From contig NW_025946074.1 in assembly GCF_000764305.2 (NCBI RefSeq), forward strand, positions 248,001-312,000: a DNA stretch of 64,000 nucleotides, written 5' to 3'. Source of the DNA: Hyalella azteca (lineage: Eukaryota; Arthropoda; Malacostraca; Amphipoda; Hyalellidae). Positions within the stretch are counted from its first letter, which is position 1; every line of letters begins with the position of its first letter. Under the pieces are notes generated by a model. It saw nothing but the letters and a program-made list of their open reading frames with translations. It ran no database searches and was not told the DNA's origin. A program made the position numbers and the translations under genes. Of the stretch, positions 1 through 11,240 are shown piece after piece.

Positions 1-2150
1 TCGCACGTATAATCCTCCCTCGTTTGACTCCAGTGAAGATCATCGAAGCGTGTTTTTGAAGTGAAAAGATAGAAGAAAATAAAGACGGTATTTCAGTGAG
101 AGGGAAGTGATCTTTGCAGGAACGAGCGAGCGGTCATTACGCAGATGGGATGAGAAGAAAGCCTTTGTATTGTGAACGTTTCTATAGCAAAGAGGAACAA
201 TGACCTCACGAATTTGAGAGTACAACAGATTGCTTGACTCGAGGCGAGCATGCAAATTATCAAAGATTGCCGCTGAAATCTTGTAGGGTTTTCGAAGAGA
301 AGTGAACAACAAGTGAAAGTTTAGAAGCAAGGGTAAGAGAAATTTTGAATGCATCATTGCTGGAACCCAGATATGTTCGTATTCTATAATGAGATCTGTG
401 AGAAATTTTCTTAGTTACTCATAAGGAAATTCCGCCTTCTTTCAACTTTCCGGGGCATTAACTTCCTGGCATTAAACTCGTAGAATTTTTTGCGCGAGAC
501 GTACTGTAGATGTAATGGCTCTGTGAAGTGTAAAGAACTGCACCAAATCTACCATGGATAAGCCATTCAAAAAGTATGAAATGTTATAGAACAGGGAATA
601 AGTTAGTGATGCTTGGATATAACATCGGTGAATTATCGTGATTGCGGAGGTGAAACGCGCACTCTTTAGGCCTAATCGCGGCCTCGATCAGCCAATGATC
701 GTCGTTATGGAGAGTTGACGTTCTTAGCTGATGATAAAATAGATGCCATGAAACCCTAATACTAAGAAAACTCGAGCAAATGTTTTAGCTATTATCTCTT
801 TTTCTTTGCCATAATAAGTATTTTCGAAATTAAATCGATTGTGCATTTAACTATTCATAAAGGCCTGGGACGTTACGTCGTATCATGGGTGGTGGTCCGA
901 CACTCCCGCACGCGAGCAAACATAGCAGCCGCTGTCAGAGGTGATTACAGTGTATTATTCTGCATATATATGAAAAATATAACTCAGTACTCACTGCAGT
1001 GAGTGACAGAGAGCGCATTTTCTCGTCGACGAAAACGTGAAGTCATGGACAGACGGACATACGGACGGACATGACAAGCACAATAGCGCTTTTTTCCATA
1101 AATTAGAAAATGCGCTAAAAATGATCTCACTAAAAGGAATATTATCAGAGAAAAAGAAAATAATGATATCTTGAATATATTTGATTAAATAGCATGAGAT
1201 TACAAACGACATCACTCTGCTTCTATTATTGATTGGCTCGGCTTACTGAACCTAACGACTCATTTGCCGACAAGTTTTCTTGCATTTCTTCATTGTCATT
1301 ATAAGGAGAAGAAAAAAATTGAGAATGATTTATTGTGAGGTAAGAAACCATGTTAGGAGCGCCAGTAAAACTTTAATTACCAGTATAACTTTAACAAATT
1401 TGATGCTTACCTACATAATACGATGACAATTTTGTTCGAATAGGAAGGGCTAAATTTCATAATTATTGATTAATATTTAGACTGACGTCAATTTTGCCAA
1501 ACGTAGAGCAAGTCTTGGTTTCATTGCAGTATGTATCCGAATTAATCTTTCAATAATCGCTGTGATAGTCACGCTTATGAAGTGAAACTCAGTCAATAAT
1601 GTTTCACTAGTCACTCTTTGTTCTAATCGCAAAGAGACAGGCGTCCAGCGTAAGCGATGCAACTCCAAATATTATAAGGTTAACGACGATCGTTGTAAGT
1701 GGTGGTACCACGATGCCACCATTGAACCTATTTAGCATGAATGAACAACAACAAAATAGTCGTGTACTCTACTTATGTTTGGGCATCGATCTCAATCGAT
1801 GAAATTAATTTACAACTTTTGAGAAATTGACTTTCAACTTTTGAGAAATTAATTTAAAACGTTAAGAAATTAACTTACTACTTTCAAAAAAATTAATCGG
1901 AGAATCCATCCGTTAAAGCCTGCAGATATTAGATTATTTTATGATTATTTCAATCGCAAATAGAGTTTCACGATGTACTGGAAAAATATGAATGTTCGTA
2001 TTCCTGAAGCTATCTTTTTCGTTGCTGCACAAAGGGCGGCAAGTTTCCATCAACATGACGGCAGCTGCAATCAAGTCGCGGCCGCTGCGCTGGTCATTTT
2101 TCCCTCAAGTTTAGCAATGCGCGGCATCACAGAGCACCTGAGACTCTTCC
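1..2150. other. No recognised gene; anonymous A+T-rich DNA
   Basis: Short open frames occur on both strands but none shows family resemblance, a long codon-like stretch or good splice sites. Around 1040-1075 there is a short GGACAGACGGACATACGGACGGACATGAC-like run of GGAC units, which reads CPSVCPSV on the minus strand; it is a simple repeat. I see no exon here, including none for the missing N-terminal half of the downstream decarboxylase. Confidence 0.5.
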
Positions 2151-2154
2151 TCCA

Positions 2155-2331
2155 CACAGGGAAATGTGGAAATTTTGTCCAGATAGCAATGCATTTCCTA
2201 CCTTCGTGTGGTTTATACTGACTTATTTTGGTCCGGCAAAGGAGCGGATCAGTGCTGCGACTCTTTGCTCGTGCTGTGGGTGAAAAAGTGTGTCACTCTT
2301 AGGACAATATGACACATCCATTTTCTGAGTG
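2155..2331 (+). mobile_element. CACTCAG-family MITE, copy 1
   Basis: About 177 bp matching the family consensus deduced from eight copies in this window: a degenerate left end, then the blocks TTTTGTCCAGATAGCAATGCA, TTTGGTCCGGCAAAGGAGCGG, ATCAGTGCTGCGACT and GTGTGTCAC, and a right end TTTTCTGAGTG. There is no coding capacity, so it is a non-autonomous element. Confidence 0.65.
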
Positions 2332-3137
2332 ATACTTCGAATAACCACTGCAGGAGACATCAAAACTTGCTCTGTAATATTTGAATATTCCGCGCACTTG
2401 CGACATGTGAACCTAATGTGAAATCTTGGAATTTATTCTTGTGAGGTCATAAAATTTCTTTCTGCGAATTCATAGAATATTCTGTAACATACACGAGTAA
2501 AGATTTTAATTCCTATTGATGCATGGAATGATACAACCGGTTGAATCTTAGATTCATGGCTTGATTTGCAATGCAGACGAATGGCAAGTAAAGATGTAAT
2601 GTTTGATATATTTAAAGTCACGTACTCCGATAGATAGACTCTAAATACATCACTTGCAAGCAAGTACATGCAAGTATGTACTCGGATGGAAATTTTTTGC
2701 TAGTGGATCTCATGTGAACTAAATTTTATATACTTTCATTTATCATGAGTAGGCTTCATGCACTTTCAAACCGATAAAAATTTGTTCTGAAACTCAATCT
2801 TTGTGCAAGATTTCATGATACACCCGACCTCACATAAATCACTGTTATAATATTATATCCCTCGTCCTCCAATAAGCTTCAAAATAATGCTATTTAACTT
2901 CCACGGTTAAATACAAATTTGACTGCTAAACTGTTTAATTTATATCTAATTTTAAGGAAAAACCTTCGGCGTGCGACCCTCCGAGGGTTCCCCTCTTCTA
3001 TTAGTTGAATTCCTCAATTAATTGGTCGCCTTTAAACTAAGTTTGCGTCAGCGTGACGTCCTGAAAGGCGCCATGGAAGGGCTGGTACGAACCATACATC
3101 ACCAGGCGTCACTCTCACGTTGTGCCGTGACAAATTG

Positions 3138-3765
3138 TCAAGGGTGGGTCACCCTGAAGTCAAATTAAGGGTGAGTCACCCTGCTGAAGGGTGAGTCACC
3201 CTGCAGAAGGGTGAGTCACTCTGCTGAAGGGTGAATCACCCTGCAGAAGGGTGAGTCACTCTGCTGAAGGGTGAATCACCCTGCAGAAGGGTGAGTCACC
3301 CTGCAGAAGAGTGAGTCACCCTGCAGATGGGTGAGTCACCCTGCAGAAGGGTGAGTCACCCTGCAGAAGGGTGAGTCACCCTGCAGAAGAGTGAGTCACA
3401 CTGCAGATGAGTGAGTCACCCTGCAGAAGGGTGAGTCACCCTGCAGATGGGTGAGTCACCCTGCAGAAGGGTGAGTCACCCTGCAGAAGGGCGGGTCACC
3501 CTGCAGATGGGTGAGTCATCCTGCAGATGGGTGAGTCACCCTGCAGAAGAGTGGGTCACCCTGCAGTAGGGTGGGTCACCCTGCAGAAGGGTGAGTCACC
3601 CTGCAGAAGAGTGGGTCACCTTGCAGAAGAGTGGGTCACCCTGCAGTAGGGTGGGTCACCCTGCAGAAGGGTGAGTCACCCTGCAGAAGAGTGGGTCACC
3701 CTGCAGATGGGTGAGTCACCCTGCAGAAGGGTGAGTCACCCTGCAGAATTGTGGGTCACGCAGTC
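3138..3765. repeat. 20-bp minisatellite with AP-1-like palindrome
   Basis: About 30 head-to-tail copies of a 20-bp unit, AGGGTGAGTCACCCTGCAGA. Each intact unit contains the 13-bp perfect palindrome GGGTGAGTCACCC, whose core TGAGTCA is the AP-1/TRE consensus, followed by the palindrome CTGCAG. Some units carry GGGTCA or TGAATCA instead. The array is bounded on both sides by a similar AGTCAAATTAAGG segment. Confidence 0.95.
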
Positions 3766-4061
3766 AAATTAAGGCTGAATTGTCCTTAATTAAAACTTGA
3801 ATCACCCTTAATTAGGTGCAGTGCCCAAGAAAATTTAAATATTTTAGACCGGTTGTAACGTAAGGGCAACAAATCTTAGTCTGTCTAAAGAACTGGGAAC
3901 AGGCTGTCATTTGTGACAACTCTTGTTTGGATAACACTTTTATTTAGCATAATGAATTAAATTTTTTTCGTGCATTTTAAACACATTTTAAAAGCGCCTA
4001 TTCCCATTTCAGACAAAAGTTTTCTGATTTTAAACCATTTTCATAACAACCTTAAAAGTTT

Positions 4062-4240
4062 ATCCTACGTTGTCCTGCAGGAGCAGCCTGTACAATAATC
4101 TTACGTTGTCCTGCAGGAGCAGCCTGTACAACAATCCTACGTTGTCCTGCAGGAACAGCCTGCACAATAATCCTACGTTGTCCTGCAGGAGCAGCCTGTA
4201 CAACAATCCTACGTTGTCCTGCAGGAACAGCCTGCACAAT
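4062..4240. repeat. 36-bp minisatellite, 5 copies
   Basis: Five copies of a 36-bp unit, marked by CCTGCAGG at 4074, 4110, 4146, 4182 and 4218. Each has inverted segments around the CCTGCAGG palindrome. Because 36 is divisible by three, several frames stay open across the array, which explains three overlapping open frames here. I regard these as non-coding. Confidence 0.9.
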
Positions 4241-4410
4241 ATAAGTAGCTTCAGGACTCCTGCCACAGCTGCTATATAACAGCTCGCCTGGTGCAGCTCC
4301 CCTCGCTCCAAACAAGCAGTTTACCATACTTGTGACGGCTGCTGCTGCCTACCCTCAAATCTCTCCCTAATATTCTGCTCCCCTCTAAAACAATCTGTCT
4401 CACACTCAGC

Positions 4411-4540
4411 CACCCCTCTTCCACCTATCCTCCACCCTTGTCCCAATGCTCCTCCACCCCTCTTCCACCTATCTTCCACCCCTGTTCCAACGCTCCTTCA
4501 CCCCTCTTCCACCTGTCATCCAGCCTTCCTTCCCTTCTCA
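4411..4540. repeat. 44-bp pyrimidine-rich tandem repeat, 3 copies
   Basis: CACCCCTCTTCCACCT recurs at 4411, 4455 and 4499, a strict 44-bp period, in a strongly C/T-rich strand that continues to about 4570. Confidence 0.8.
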
Positions 4541-4569
4541 TACTTTTCCTCTTTCCTACTTGCATTGAC

Positions 4570-6350
4570 ATTATTTTCCGTTATGAGGGTTTTTCCAGTT
4601 GATCGGATGTAAAACTTACCAAGAGAACAGAATGTATCTTTCACAGATAACGCTAACAAGGAAATTTTTAAACTGTTATAGAATTCTTAATTTAATAATT
4701 CATTTGTTACTTATGAACACACACATACTCGTATATTTGAAGTAATAAATAAAAATTAGAAAAGTCCAGCAAGATGGGCAAAAAACTTCTTTTATTCATT
4801 ATTGTCAATATAAATATCAGCCAAAATATGAAATATCCGAGATTTAGTTTCCAGAAGTACCTAACATCCAGCATCACTAAAACCATCCAACACATAGACG
4901 AAAAAATCTCGGCAAAATGAACAAAAGTCCCGGGGAAGTTTCTCGCCACGGTTCGCAGGAGATGTCAGCTTAGCCTATACTTAGGAACAGCTGCTTCCTG
5001 GCTTAGCGCGCTTGCAAACACTTCTTATTTTGCTTCCTTCTCGCTGGCCCGAGGAAATAGAAAATGCGCATCGAAAGTCCATAGATTTCCGATAGCCGGC
5101 GCTTCCAATCGTATCGCTCCGTTCGTTGATTTGTATAGTATGTCGTTAAAAGGGTTTTACGTGGATAAAAATCATAAATAAACTGAACGATGCTATTTGA
5201 TTATAATTTAATTTGTAGTAAGCTTAAGAAAAATAGTTTCTTAAGCTTAAATGGATAGGATATGCTTCTGAAATCGTAATTTCAAGGCATTACATCCTTG
5301 ACGTGAATTGATCACGGCGCATCAGAACATTAATGATTACCTGAATGTCGGCACGGAAAAAGTAGTTATTGACTGTCTTTATTCAGGTAAATAAGTGACA
5401 AATTGTAACAATTAATTTGTTAATGATAATAGTTAATTTAAATTAGGGATTTAGAAAATCTATGGCTGGTTATTTGATTCATTCATTTGAATCTTTGGCT
5501 TTCTGCAAGGTTATTTAGCAGCAGTTTAACGTTGTAGTGCCATTATCTGTAAATCGTGCGTCAAAAATTATGCTAGAATGTGTTTTTAGCTTTAAAAATA
5601 AATTTTAATGCAAGCTTTTAATCGTAAAACACACTGAAGGAACTACAGACTTTTTTAACGGAATTACAATTTAAAATTCAATGATAACCTCCTTGCAGGT
5701 GTTGGTCTATTGAAGACAAAAATATAATTGTGGAACTCCGACAAATGCTTTGTCGCAGATGGAAAAATGTCATTATTATTTGAGCAAAGCCACAGGAAGA
5801 GACAAATATCAAAGGTAAGACAGGCCTCTTCATGTCTCCCCTTAAGCTCTTTGTCGCGACCGTCGCACGCCCTGACGAGCTCTGAGCCGCTATTTCCTCC
5901 CTGGGATGAGGTTTTGGGTTCACAGTTCAATGCTGACAGCATCTTCTCCATCAGCTCCTGTAATAAAAATGCTGGAGAAAATATCCACAATTTCTATTAA
6001 CCCATGCGGCATAAATGTAGCTATTCTGGTGCGTGTCTGGAGGTTAAAAGCGGTATTAACTGTGTAATAGCAGCACGTTTTTATGACTCTGTGGCTTAGA
6101 GTCGTAGAAAGATATAGTAGTTCATCGTCGCAGCTATTGATTTTTTTGTGAGTGATGGCATCTTGTTGCAATATTGTTTTTTTTTGCGTGACAGTTGCAA
6201 AACTAACTTGAGGAAAAATTGTATTTGCCGGCAAATCGAAGTCATGTTATGATTCCCGTTTAAAATTTCAGACAAGTATAATTCTTATCACTGCCGACGA
6301 CAAATAAATCACTCAAAACTAAGATTTAAATACAAATTAACACCAACACC
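4570..6350. other. No recognised gene
   Basis: Mostly A+T-rich. A more G+C-rich patch at 5820-5960 is open on both strands for about 80-108 codons, but it matches nothing I know and has no convincing splice pair except a GGTAAGA at about 5813 on the plus strand. I leave it unannotated. Confidence 0.4.
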
Positions 6351-6615
6351 AAGTTGTGGCGGGGTGCAAACACCCCACAATGTTGGTTGCGGCGAAGTTA
6401 TCTCTTAAGAGGTCCTCAGAGTATAAGGAGATATATGAGGGTCCATTGAAAATGAGCCTAAGATAAGGGTTCTATCAGACGGGCTATTACAGGCAGCCCT
6501 CGCCTGCCTCCTCTGGGAATAAAATCGTCTCCCCTGAAGTCAGCCTAGCGTTGAAATATGACAGAGATCCTCTCCCGACGCTCCCGTGGGACTTTTATGG
6601 GTCGTACAGACCCAG
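6350..6615. mobile_element. Possible solo LTR or other G+C-rich element
   Basis: A block of about 260 bp is clearly richer in G+C than its flanks. It opens with a hairpin, TGTGGCGGGGTG-CAAA-CACCCCACA, has a TATAAGGAGATATA segment near 6423 and an AATAAA at about 6520. Promoter-like and polyadenylation-like elements in that order suit an LTR, but I see no target duplication, primer-binding site or internal domain, so the class is uncertain. Confidence 0.3.
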
Positions 6616-7015
6616 TTTATATTGAATAGATATTTCAGCACCCTAGAACGAGTTTATGTTAGATTGATATTAATTATTCCAAAACCAGTTTATATTGAAT
6701 AGATATTTAAGCACCCTATATAGCGAGTTTATGTTAGATTGATATTTAATTATTCCAGAACTAGTTCATATAGAATTGATATTTTATCGCTCCTGAACCA
6801 GTTCACATAGAACAGTTATTTTGTCACGCATGAAGCGTTCAAATAGCATAGACATTTTAGCAACCGTTTAGTTCAAATGGCATAGATATTTTCTAATAGA
6901 TATTCATCATCTTAGAAGTCGTAGAAGTAGTTTATGTTTATAGATATTAAATTACACAGGAATTAGTTTTATAGAATAGATATTTTATCACTCCAGAATT
7001 AGTTTGAATTAAAGA
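6605..7015. repeat. Degenerate ~70-bp tandem repeat
   Basis: The phrase AGTTTATATTGAATAGATATTT and variants recur about six times (near 6615, 6680, 6760, 6840, 6900 and 6965), separated by CACCC/CCAGAA segments. The copies have diverged considerably. Confidence 0.7.
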
Positions 7016-7019
7016 GCGC

Positions 7020-7996
7020 GAATGAATCGATCTTATTTTATTCAGATTAAATTGTTTATTTACCAATATTATATATATACAAGAACTTATAATATTTTTT
7101 TTTAGTAATTAAAGATCTTATTTATTATGAATAAAACTTTTCTTTGAAGATATAAATATAATTGAGGTCACGATATTCACCATCCAAAATTTTCATTCTC
7201 TGCATCATTAATTTTCTCAATATCACCTATTACCCAAGCCGTAAAATTTAAATGTTTCGTTTTCTTCACAAAAATCCTTGTATGTTGGTTATTCGCTGTA
7301 CCGCTAAGTGCATATACCGCTACACCGCAAGGTGCTACCGGCTGCGTAGATAAGCAGGCGGCATTTACGGAAGTTTGGCGCCGCTGTTAACTTCAAAGCG
7401 CTGCGGGATTGCGGCTATCGGAACGCCATCTGTGCTCCAAGCTTTGCACATTACATGAAATTGGCTAGTTACGAAACTGTGCGATGAAGAAAATTCAAAG
7501 AAATGACTTCAAAAGAAGGAAAAAAGATGAAATATGGCAATAATACTAATAATAGAAGTTATAATAATAATTGAAGCATCTTATTCGTTACGAAGGATTT
7601 GAAAAACGCGACTTTTCGTACTTCCTTATTAAAATCGGTTTCTGCGAAACAAACAAAACAATGGGGAAGATTAGTAAAATTAGTATTGCACATGTGGCAA
7701 CTAAGCTAAGTAAAACACTTTATTTCGACTATGAACACATGCATCTTAAAATCGCAGGTAAATATTCAGTGCACGTTGAAATACGTACCAAATATTTCCC
7801 TCAACCAGGTAAGTCGAGAGCCAGCATCGAACTGAATCATAACCGTTAATTAAAATAGACTATAGCTATGCTGCGCATGACACACACGCACCAGGCGGAC
7901 AATATATTTGACGAAGTACCGTAAGAACTTAAAACTTAACAGTAATAATAATAATAAAATAATAATAATAATAAAAATAATAATATTAATAATAAT

Positions 7997-8036
<40 letters not shown>

Positions 8037-9418
8037 GATAAAACTTATACTAAAACTCATTACTAGCAGAAAATTATTACGTGAATACAGTTTAAATAAA
8101 AAACAAACCATCAGATCGCGTGCATCGTAGCATTTGTGTGCCTGGACTTGGTACGCTGCTCCAAGAAAATATGATCGTGACGTTGCCAGCCAAAATTAAA
8201 AAACGAACAGTTCGTTCCGAAAATATAGTGAAAAAAATGTGAAAATGAGAAATATGCGGCAACAGGTATATGATGAGTTAACATCAATTAAATGTTTGAA
8301 TTTCAAATTTACCTTTGAATTTAAAAAAATATTATGCCGAAAATAATCCCAATATTCTATAACAAATTTGGGCTCCAGCTCAATCGTCAGTTCACAAATT
8401 CTATTATGGAATGCCAACAATTAGCCTAGCCGGAATTAAAAAATTAAACAGATGTTAAACGCCAAAAATGTAATGAAACCGACAATTCGAACTAGTCATC
8501 ATAAATTTTGGATCGATCTACTTGCCTGCTTGTTGCCGAGTCAATTATTTTTCAATAAAATTTGACATCTGGTTTATTATCATGTTTTCTCAAACTTATT
8601 GCACTTGTATTGCAAAATTCTCGAACTGATGATAAAGCTAGATTTCGAAACGTTATCTGCACAGATAGAGGGATTTTTCGAGGCTTCTTCTTGCTTTTGG
8701 AATTCCTTTGAAATTTTTTTCTGGTCCTATGAAGGGAAAATAGAGCATTATGTATAAATCACCGTAGTCAAAATCCCAGAAAACGTTGTCAATAAAATTA
8801 GTTTATGTCAAAAATACTTCAATAGGCTGCACAATCTTCATAATTCAATTTATTGGGAATTATGCATATAATCTGAGCGATCATGAGAAGAACACTCGAC
8901 AATAACGTAACCAATTAAATCCTCCAACTTTTGGCTTTTGTTTGAATCTGTTCATTGCCAGGTCCAAGTTCCCCATCAAACAAAGTTATTCTCTACATAA
9001 AAAGTATTTTCGACAAACAATATATTCAATTTTTACCCTCCTACATTTTTTCAGGCTATAAAAACTTCAAGCGAATCAAGAACATAATTGCGCAGCAGTG
9101 ACGTAGAAAGATATTTCAAGTGTGCCTAATCCAGCGACTCTGAATTCCATCAACTCGCATAGCTGGCATTCTTGTACACGGGGAGCAGTCTTACGCAACC
9201 GCTTTCGCCTAATCCAATAACATTCCAAAGGGCTTCGTAATTAAACTTTTTACGGCCTCCCTATGAGTTCTCTCAGTAAAGACCATCTGTCTTGGGCGCA
9301 GCTGGCTAATATTGGCTCGAGTATAAACGGTGTCCTCTTTTAATAAATGCACCGACCCTCGCATCGCTGACAGTCCCTCTCAATAATTGCGATCTGGCTC
9401 CTCTTTGTAACGCCGATG
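7020..9418. other. No recognised gene
   Basis: A+T-rich sequence with a trinucleotide microsatellite inside (listed separately). An open frame of 92 codons at 7571-7849 has no family resemblance. Nothing else is supported. Confidence 0.4.
7940..8037. repeat. (AAT)n microsatellite
   Basis: Nearly uninterrupted ATA/AAT trinucleotide run of about 95 bp with a few interruptions. Confidence 0.95.
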
Positions 9419-9419
9419 G

Positions 9420-9573
9420 TACACTCAGAGAAATGAGTTAGATTGTGTCCGAATAGCGATGCACTTTTTGCTACTGTGTGAGTCATTCTTACCCCCTGCT
9501 ACCCTGTATCAGTGCTACGATCAGCAAGTGTTTCACTATTTCGACCATATGACATGACACATTAAATTCAAGG
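9420..9573 (+). mobile_element. CACTCAG-family MITE, copy 2
   Basis: It starts TA|CACTCAGAGAAATGAG and then follows the family: GATGCACTTTTTGCT, TGTGTGAGTCATTCTTACCCC, TATCAGTGCTACGA, GTTTCACTATTT and CACATTAAATT. The right end is degraded. A TA precedes the left terminus, as expected for a Tc1/mariner-type target. Confidence 0.7.
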
Positions 9574-9974
9574 TGTACCGAGCTGGGAGTGACAAGCTTA
9601 TGTAACGGATGGCGTAACGGGCCATCGCATATAGTGATGATATAACGGAAAATATAATATGTTTATCATCAGAATTGGGAAATAGGTATCGGAGTACGAA
9701 ATGAGTAACAGAGTACGAAAAGGGTCATTGTAGTGGAGACATAACGGACCTATGAAAGGTGCAATAAATTGAATTATTTTAATAGGTGCCACAACCGGCC
9801 CATAAACAGGCTAAAAAGGAGCTCTCAGCATAATCTATTACGTATATACAAAGGACAAATTTCTTACGTCAATAAAGCAGCATCATAAACCAAATAAACG
9901 CTCATAATACATGCGCGAGGGCTTTAAAAGTTATCGTGTATTTATTATGACAAAATTACAAACTTTTAATTGTA

Positions 9975-10916
9975 CAGGATCATCAATATTTAGCGTTACA
10001 TTTTTTCAAAATCAATTGTTGATAATTGTCCTCGACATTTGTCATTTGTTTACACCTTCTCAATAATATTTATCATTATTTATCATTTATCATCTTTATG
10101 GTGCCAAAAAAAAACCAACTGGCTGCTCAAGTTTTTGGCAAACGCCTCCAAAGATCCAATATTCTTCTTTCCCGCATTCATGATAGCACGCTGCCAAACC
10201 TCGTTTTCAGTGATGAGAAGATATTCAATGTTGAACACCACTTCAACTCCCAAAATGATCGAATTTGGTCGAAGAATGGGGACGAAGGATCCCGTGTGGT
10301 GACTAGGAAGCAATGCCCGACCTCAGTGATGGTCTGGGCAGCCGTAACAGAGTCCTCAAGGAGTCCCCTCTTTTTTGTTAACAAAGGGGTGAAATTGAAT
10401 CAGAAAAACTATCGAGATGCCATCCTTGTTGGTGCATTTTTGCCCTCGGCATGAAAGCACTTCAGAAAACGTCGCTGGTCGTTCCAGCAGGACTCTGCAC
10501 CATCCCATGGGGCCAAATCGATTCAGGAGTGGCTGTCCGAGAATGTTCCCCACTTCATTACCAAAGATGAATGGCCCCCATCGTCACCCGATCTGAATAC
10601 TCTGTGGATTTTGGGATCTGGTCATACCTTGAGAGCAAGGTCTCGACCGTTCACCATCACAGTTTGGACGCCCTAAAGGTCAACTGCTGAAGGAGTGGGC
10701 CAAAATCCCGCAGAGTGTCATTCGTGACTCGTGTAAGGTTTTCTCAAAGCGTCTACAACTCGTTATTGATGCAGATGGTAGACATATTGAATGAAATTGT
10801 GGGAATTGTATCTCTGAACCTCTGCCTACATAAATACATTTTCAAACATTCACAATTGTGTTTCATTTCATAGTTCTAACCACTCAAAGTTGTAACGCTA
10901 AATATTGATGACCCTG
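9975..10916 (+). mobile_element. Tc1/mariner (maT-like, DD37D) element, inactive
   Basis: A 942-bp element flanked by TA on both sides (9973-9974 and 10917-10918). The inverted termini begin CAGGATCATC on the left and CAGGGTCATC on the inverted right, identical over 26 bp except for one base. The inside resembles the catalytic half of a transposase: FSDEKIFNVE, SVMVWAAV, a FQQDSAPSH block and a WPPSSPDLN block. The second and third acidic residues are about 37 apart once a small insertion is allowed for, as in the DD37D (maT) group. It lacks the N-terminal DNA-binding half and has in-frame stops and frameshifts. It lies in the intron or intergenic DNA just upstream of the first visible decarboxylase exon. 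Confidence 0.88.
10120..10800 (+). pseudogene. Transposase remnant of the maT-like element
   Basis: The reading frame begins inside the family (a PKKNQLAAQVFGKRL-like segment) and runs through the DDE core to a TGA at about 10452. It resumes after that stop as KHFRKRRWSFQQDSAPSH, then is shifted by two extra bases just before the expected LDFGIWSYLESK block near 10602. Further stops follow. It cannot make an active protein and is a fossil copy. Confidence 0.85.
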
Positions 10917-10972
10917 TAATGTGTGTCGACATTGGATTCCCATTCCTGATCACACATTCTTATAATAATCGA

Positions 10973-11147
10973 GACATCCACGCTTCATGAAACAGCTGTT
11001 GTGTGGGCCGGAATTCAATTTAATATTGATGTGTCTCAGGACATCCACGCTTCATGAACCAGCTGTCATGTGGGCTAGAGTTCAATTTAATATTGATGTG
11101 TTTCAGGACATCCACGCTTCATGAACCAGCTGTCGTGTGGGCTGGAG
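10973..11147 (+). repeat. 67-bp tandem triplication of Gad1 exon 5' edge
   Basis: The units start at 10973, 11040 and 11107. Each contains about 41 bp of exon (GACATCCACGCTTCATGAAC...) and 26 bp of intron ending in GTGTCTCAG or GTGTTTCAG. The third copy is the true exon start. The spacing is not a multiple of three. Confidence 0.95.
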
Positions 11148-11240
11148 GTGATATCGCTGGGCGGAGAATGGCTGACGGCTGCTGCCAACATCAATATGTT
11201 CACCTACGAGATCGCTCCGGTCTTCATTCTCATGGAGCAG
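11107..11240 (+). CDS. Gad1: Gad1 exon ([13 protein letters not shown]...ILMEQ)
   Basis: The acceptor is TTTCAG before 11107 and the donor GTTTGT after 11240. It begins with the last two bases of a Gly codon (G|GA, CAT CCA CGC = G-H-P-R) and ends in phase 0. Two extra copies of the first 41 bp and its acceptor lie immediately upstream. Confidence 0.95.

Noticed and set aside
3138..3765. CRISPR-like array
   Set aside because: The units are head-to-tail with no unique spacers, and the genome is eukaryotic; it is a minisatellite. The same holds for the other arrays.
4052..4327. Coding region in three frames
   Set aside because: The frames stay open only because the 36-bp unit is divisible by three.
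5664..6000. Gene of ~100 codons in the G+C-richer patch
   Set aside because: Both strands are equally open, no family resemblance and no good splice pair.
10026..10454. 142-codon gene
   Set aside because: It is the 5' remainder of a broken transposase inside a mariner-type element.
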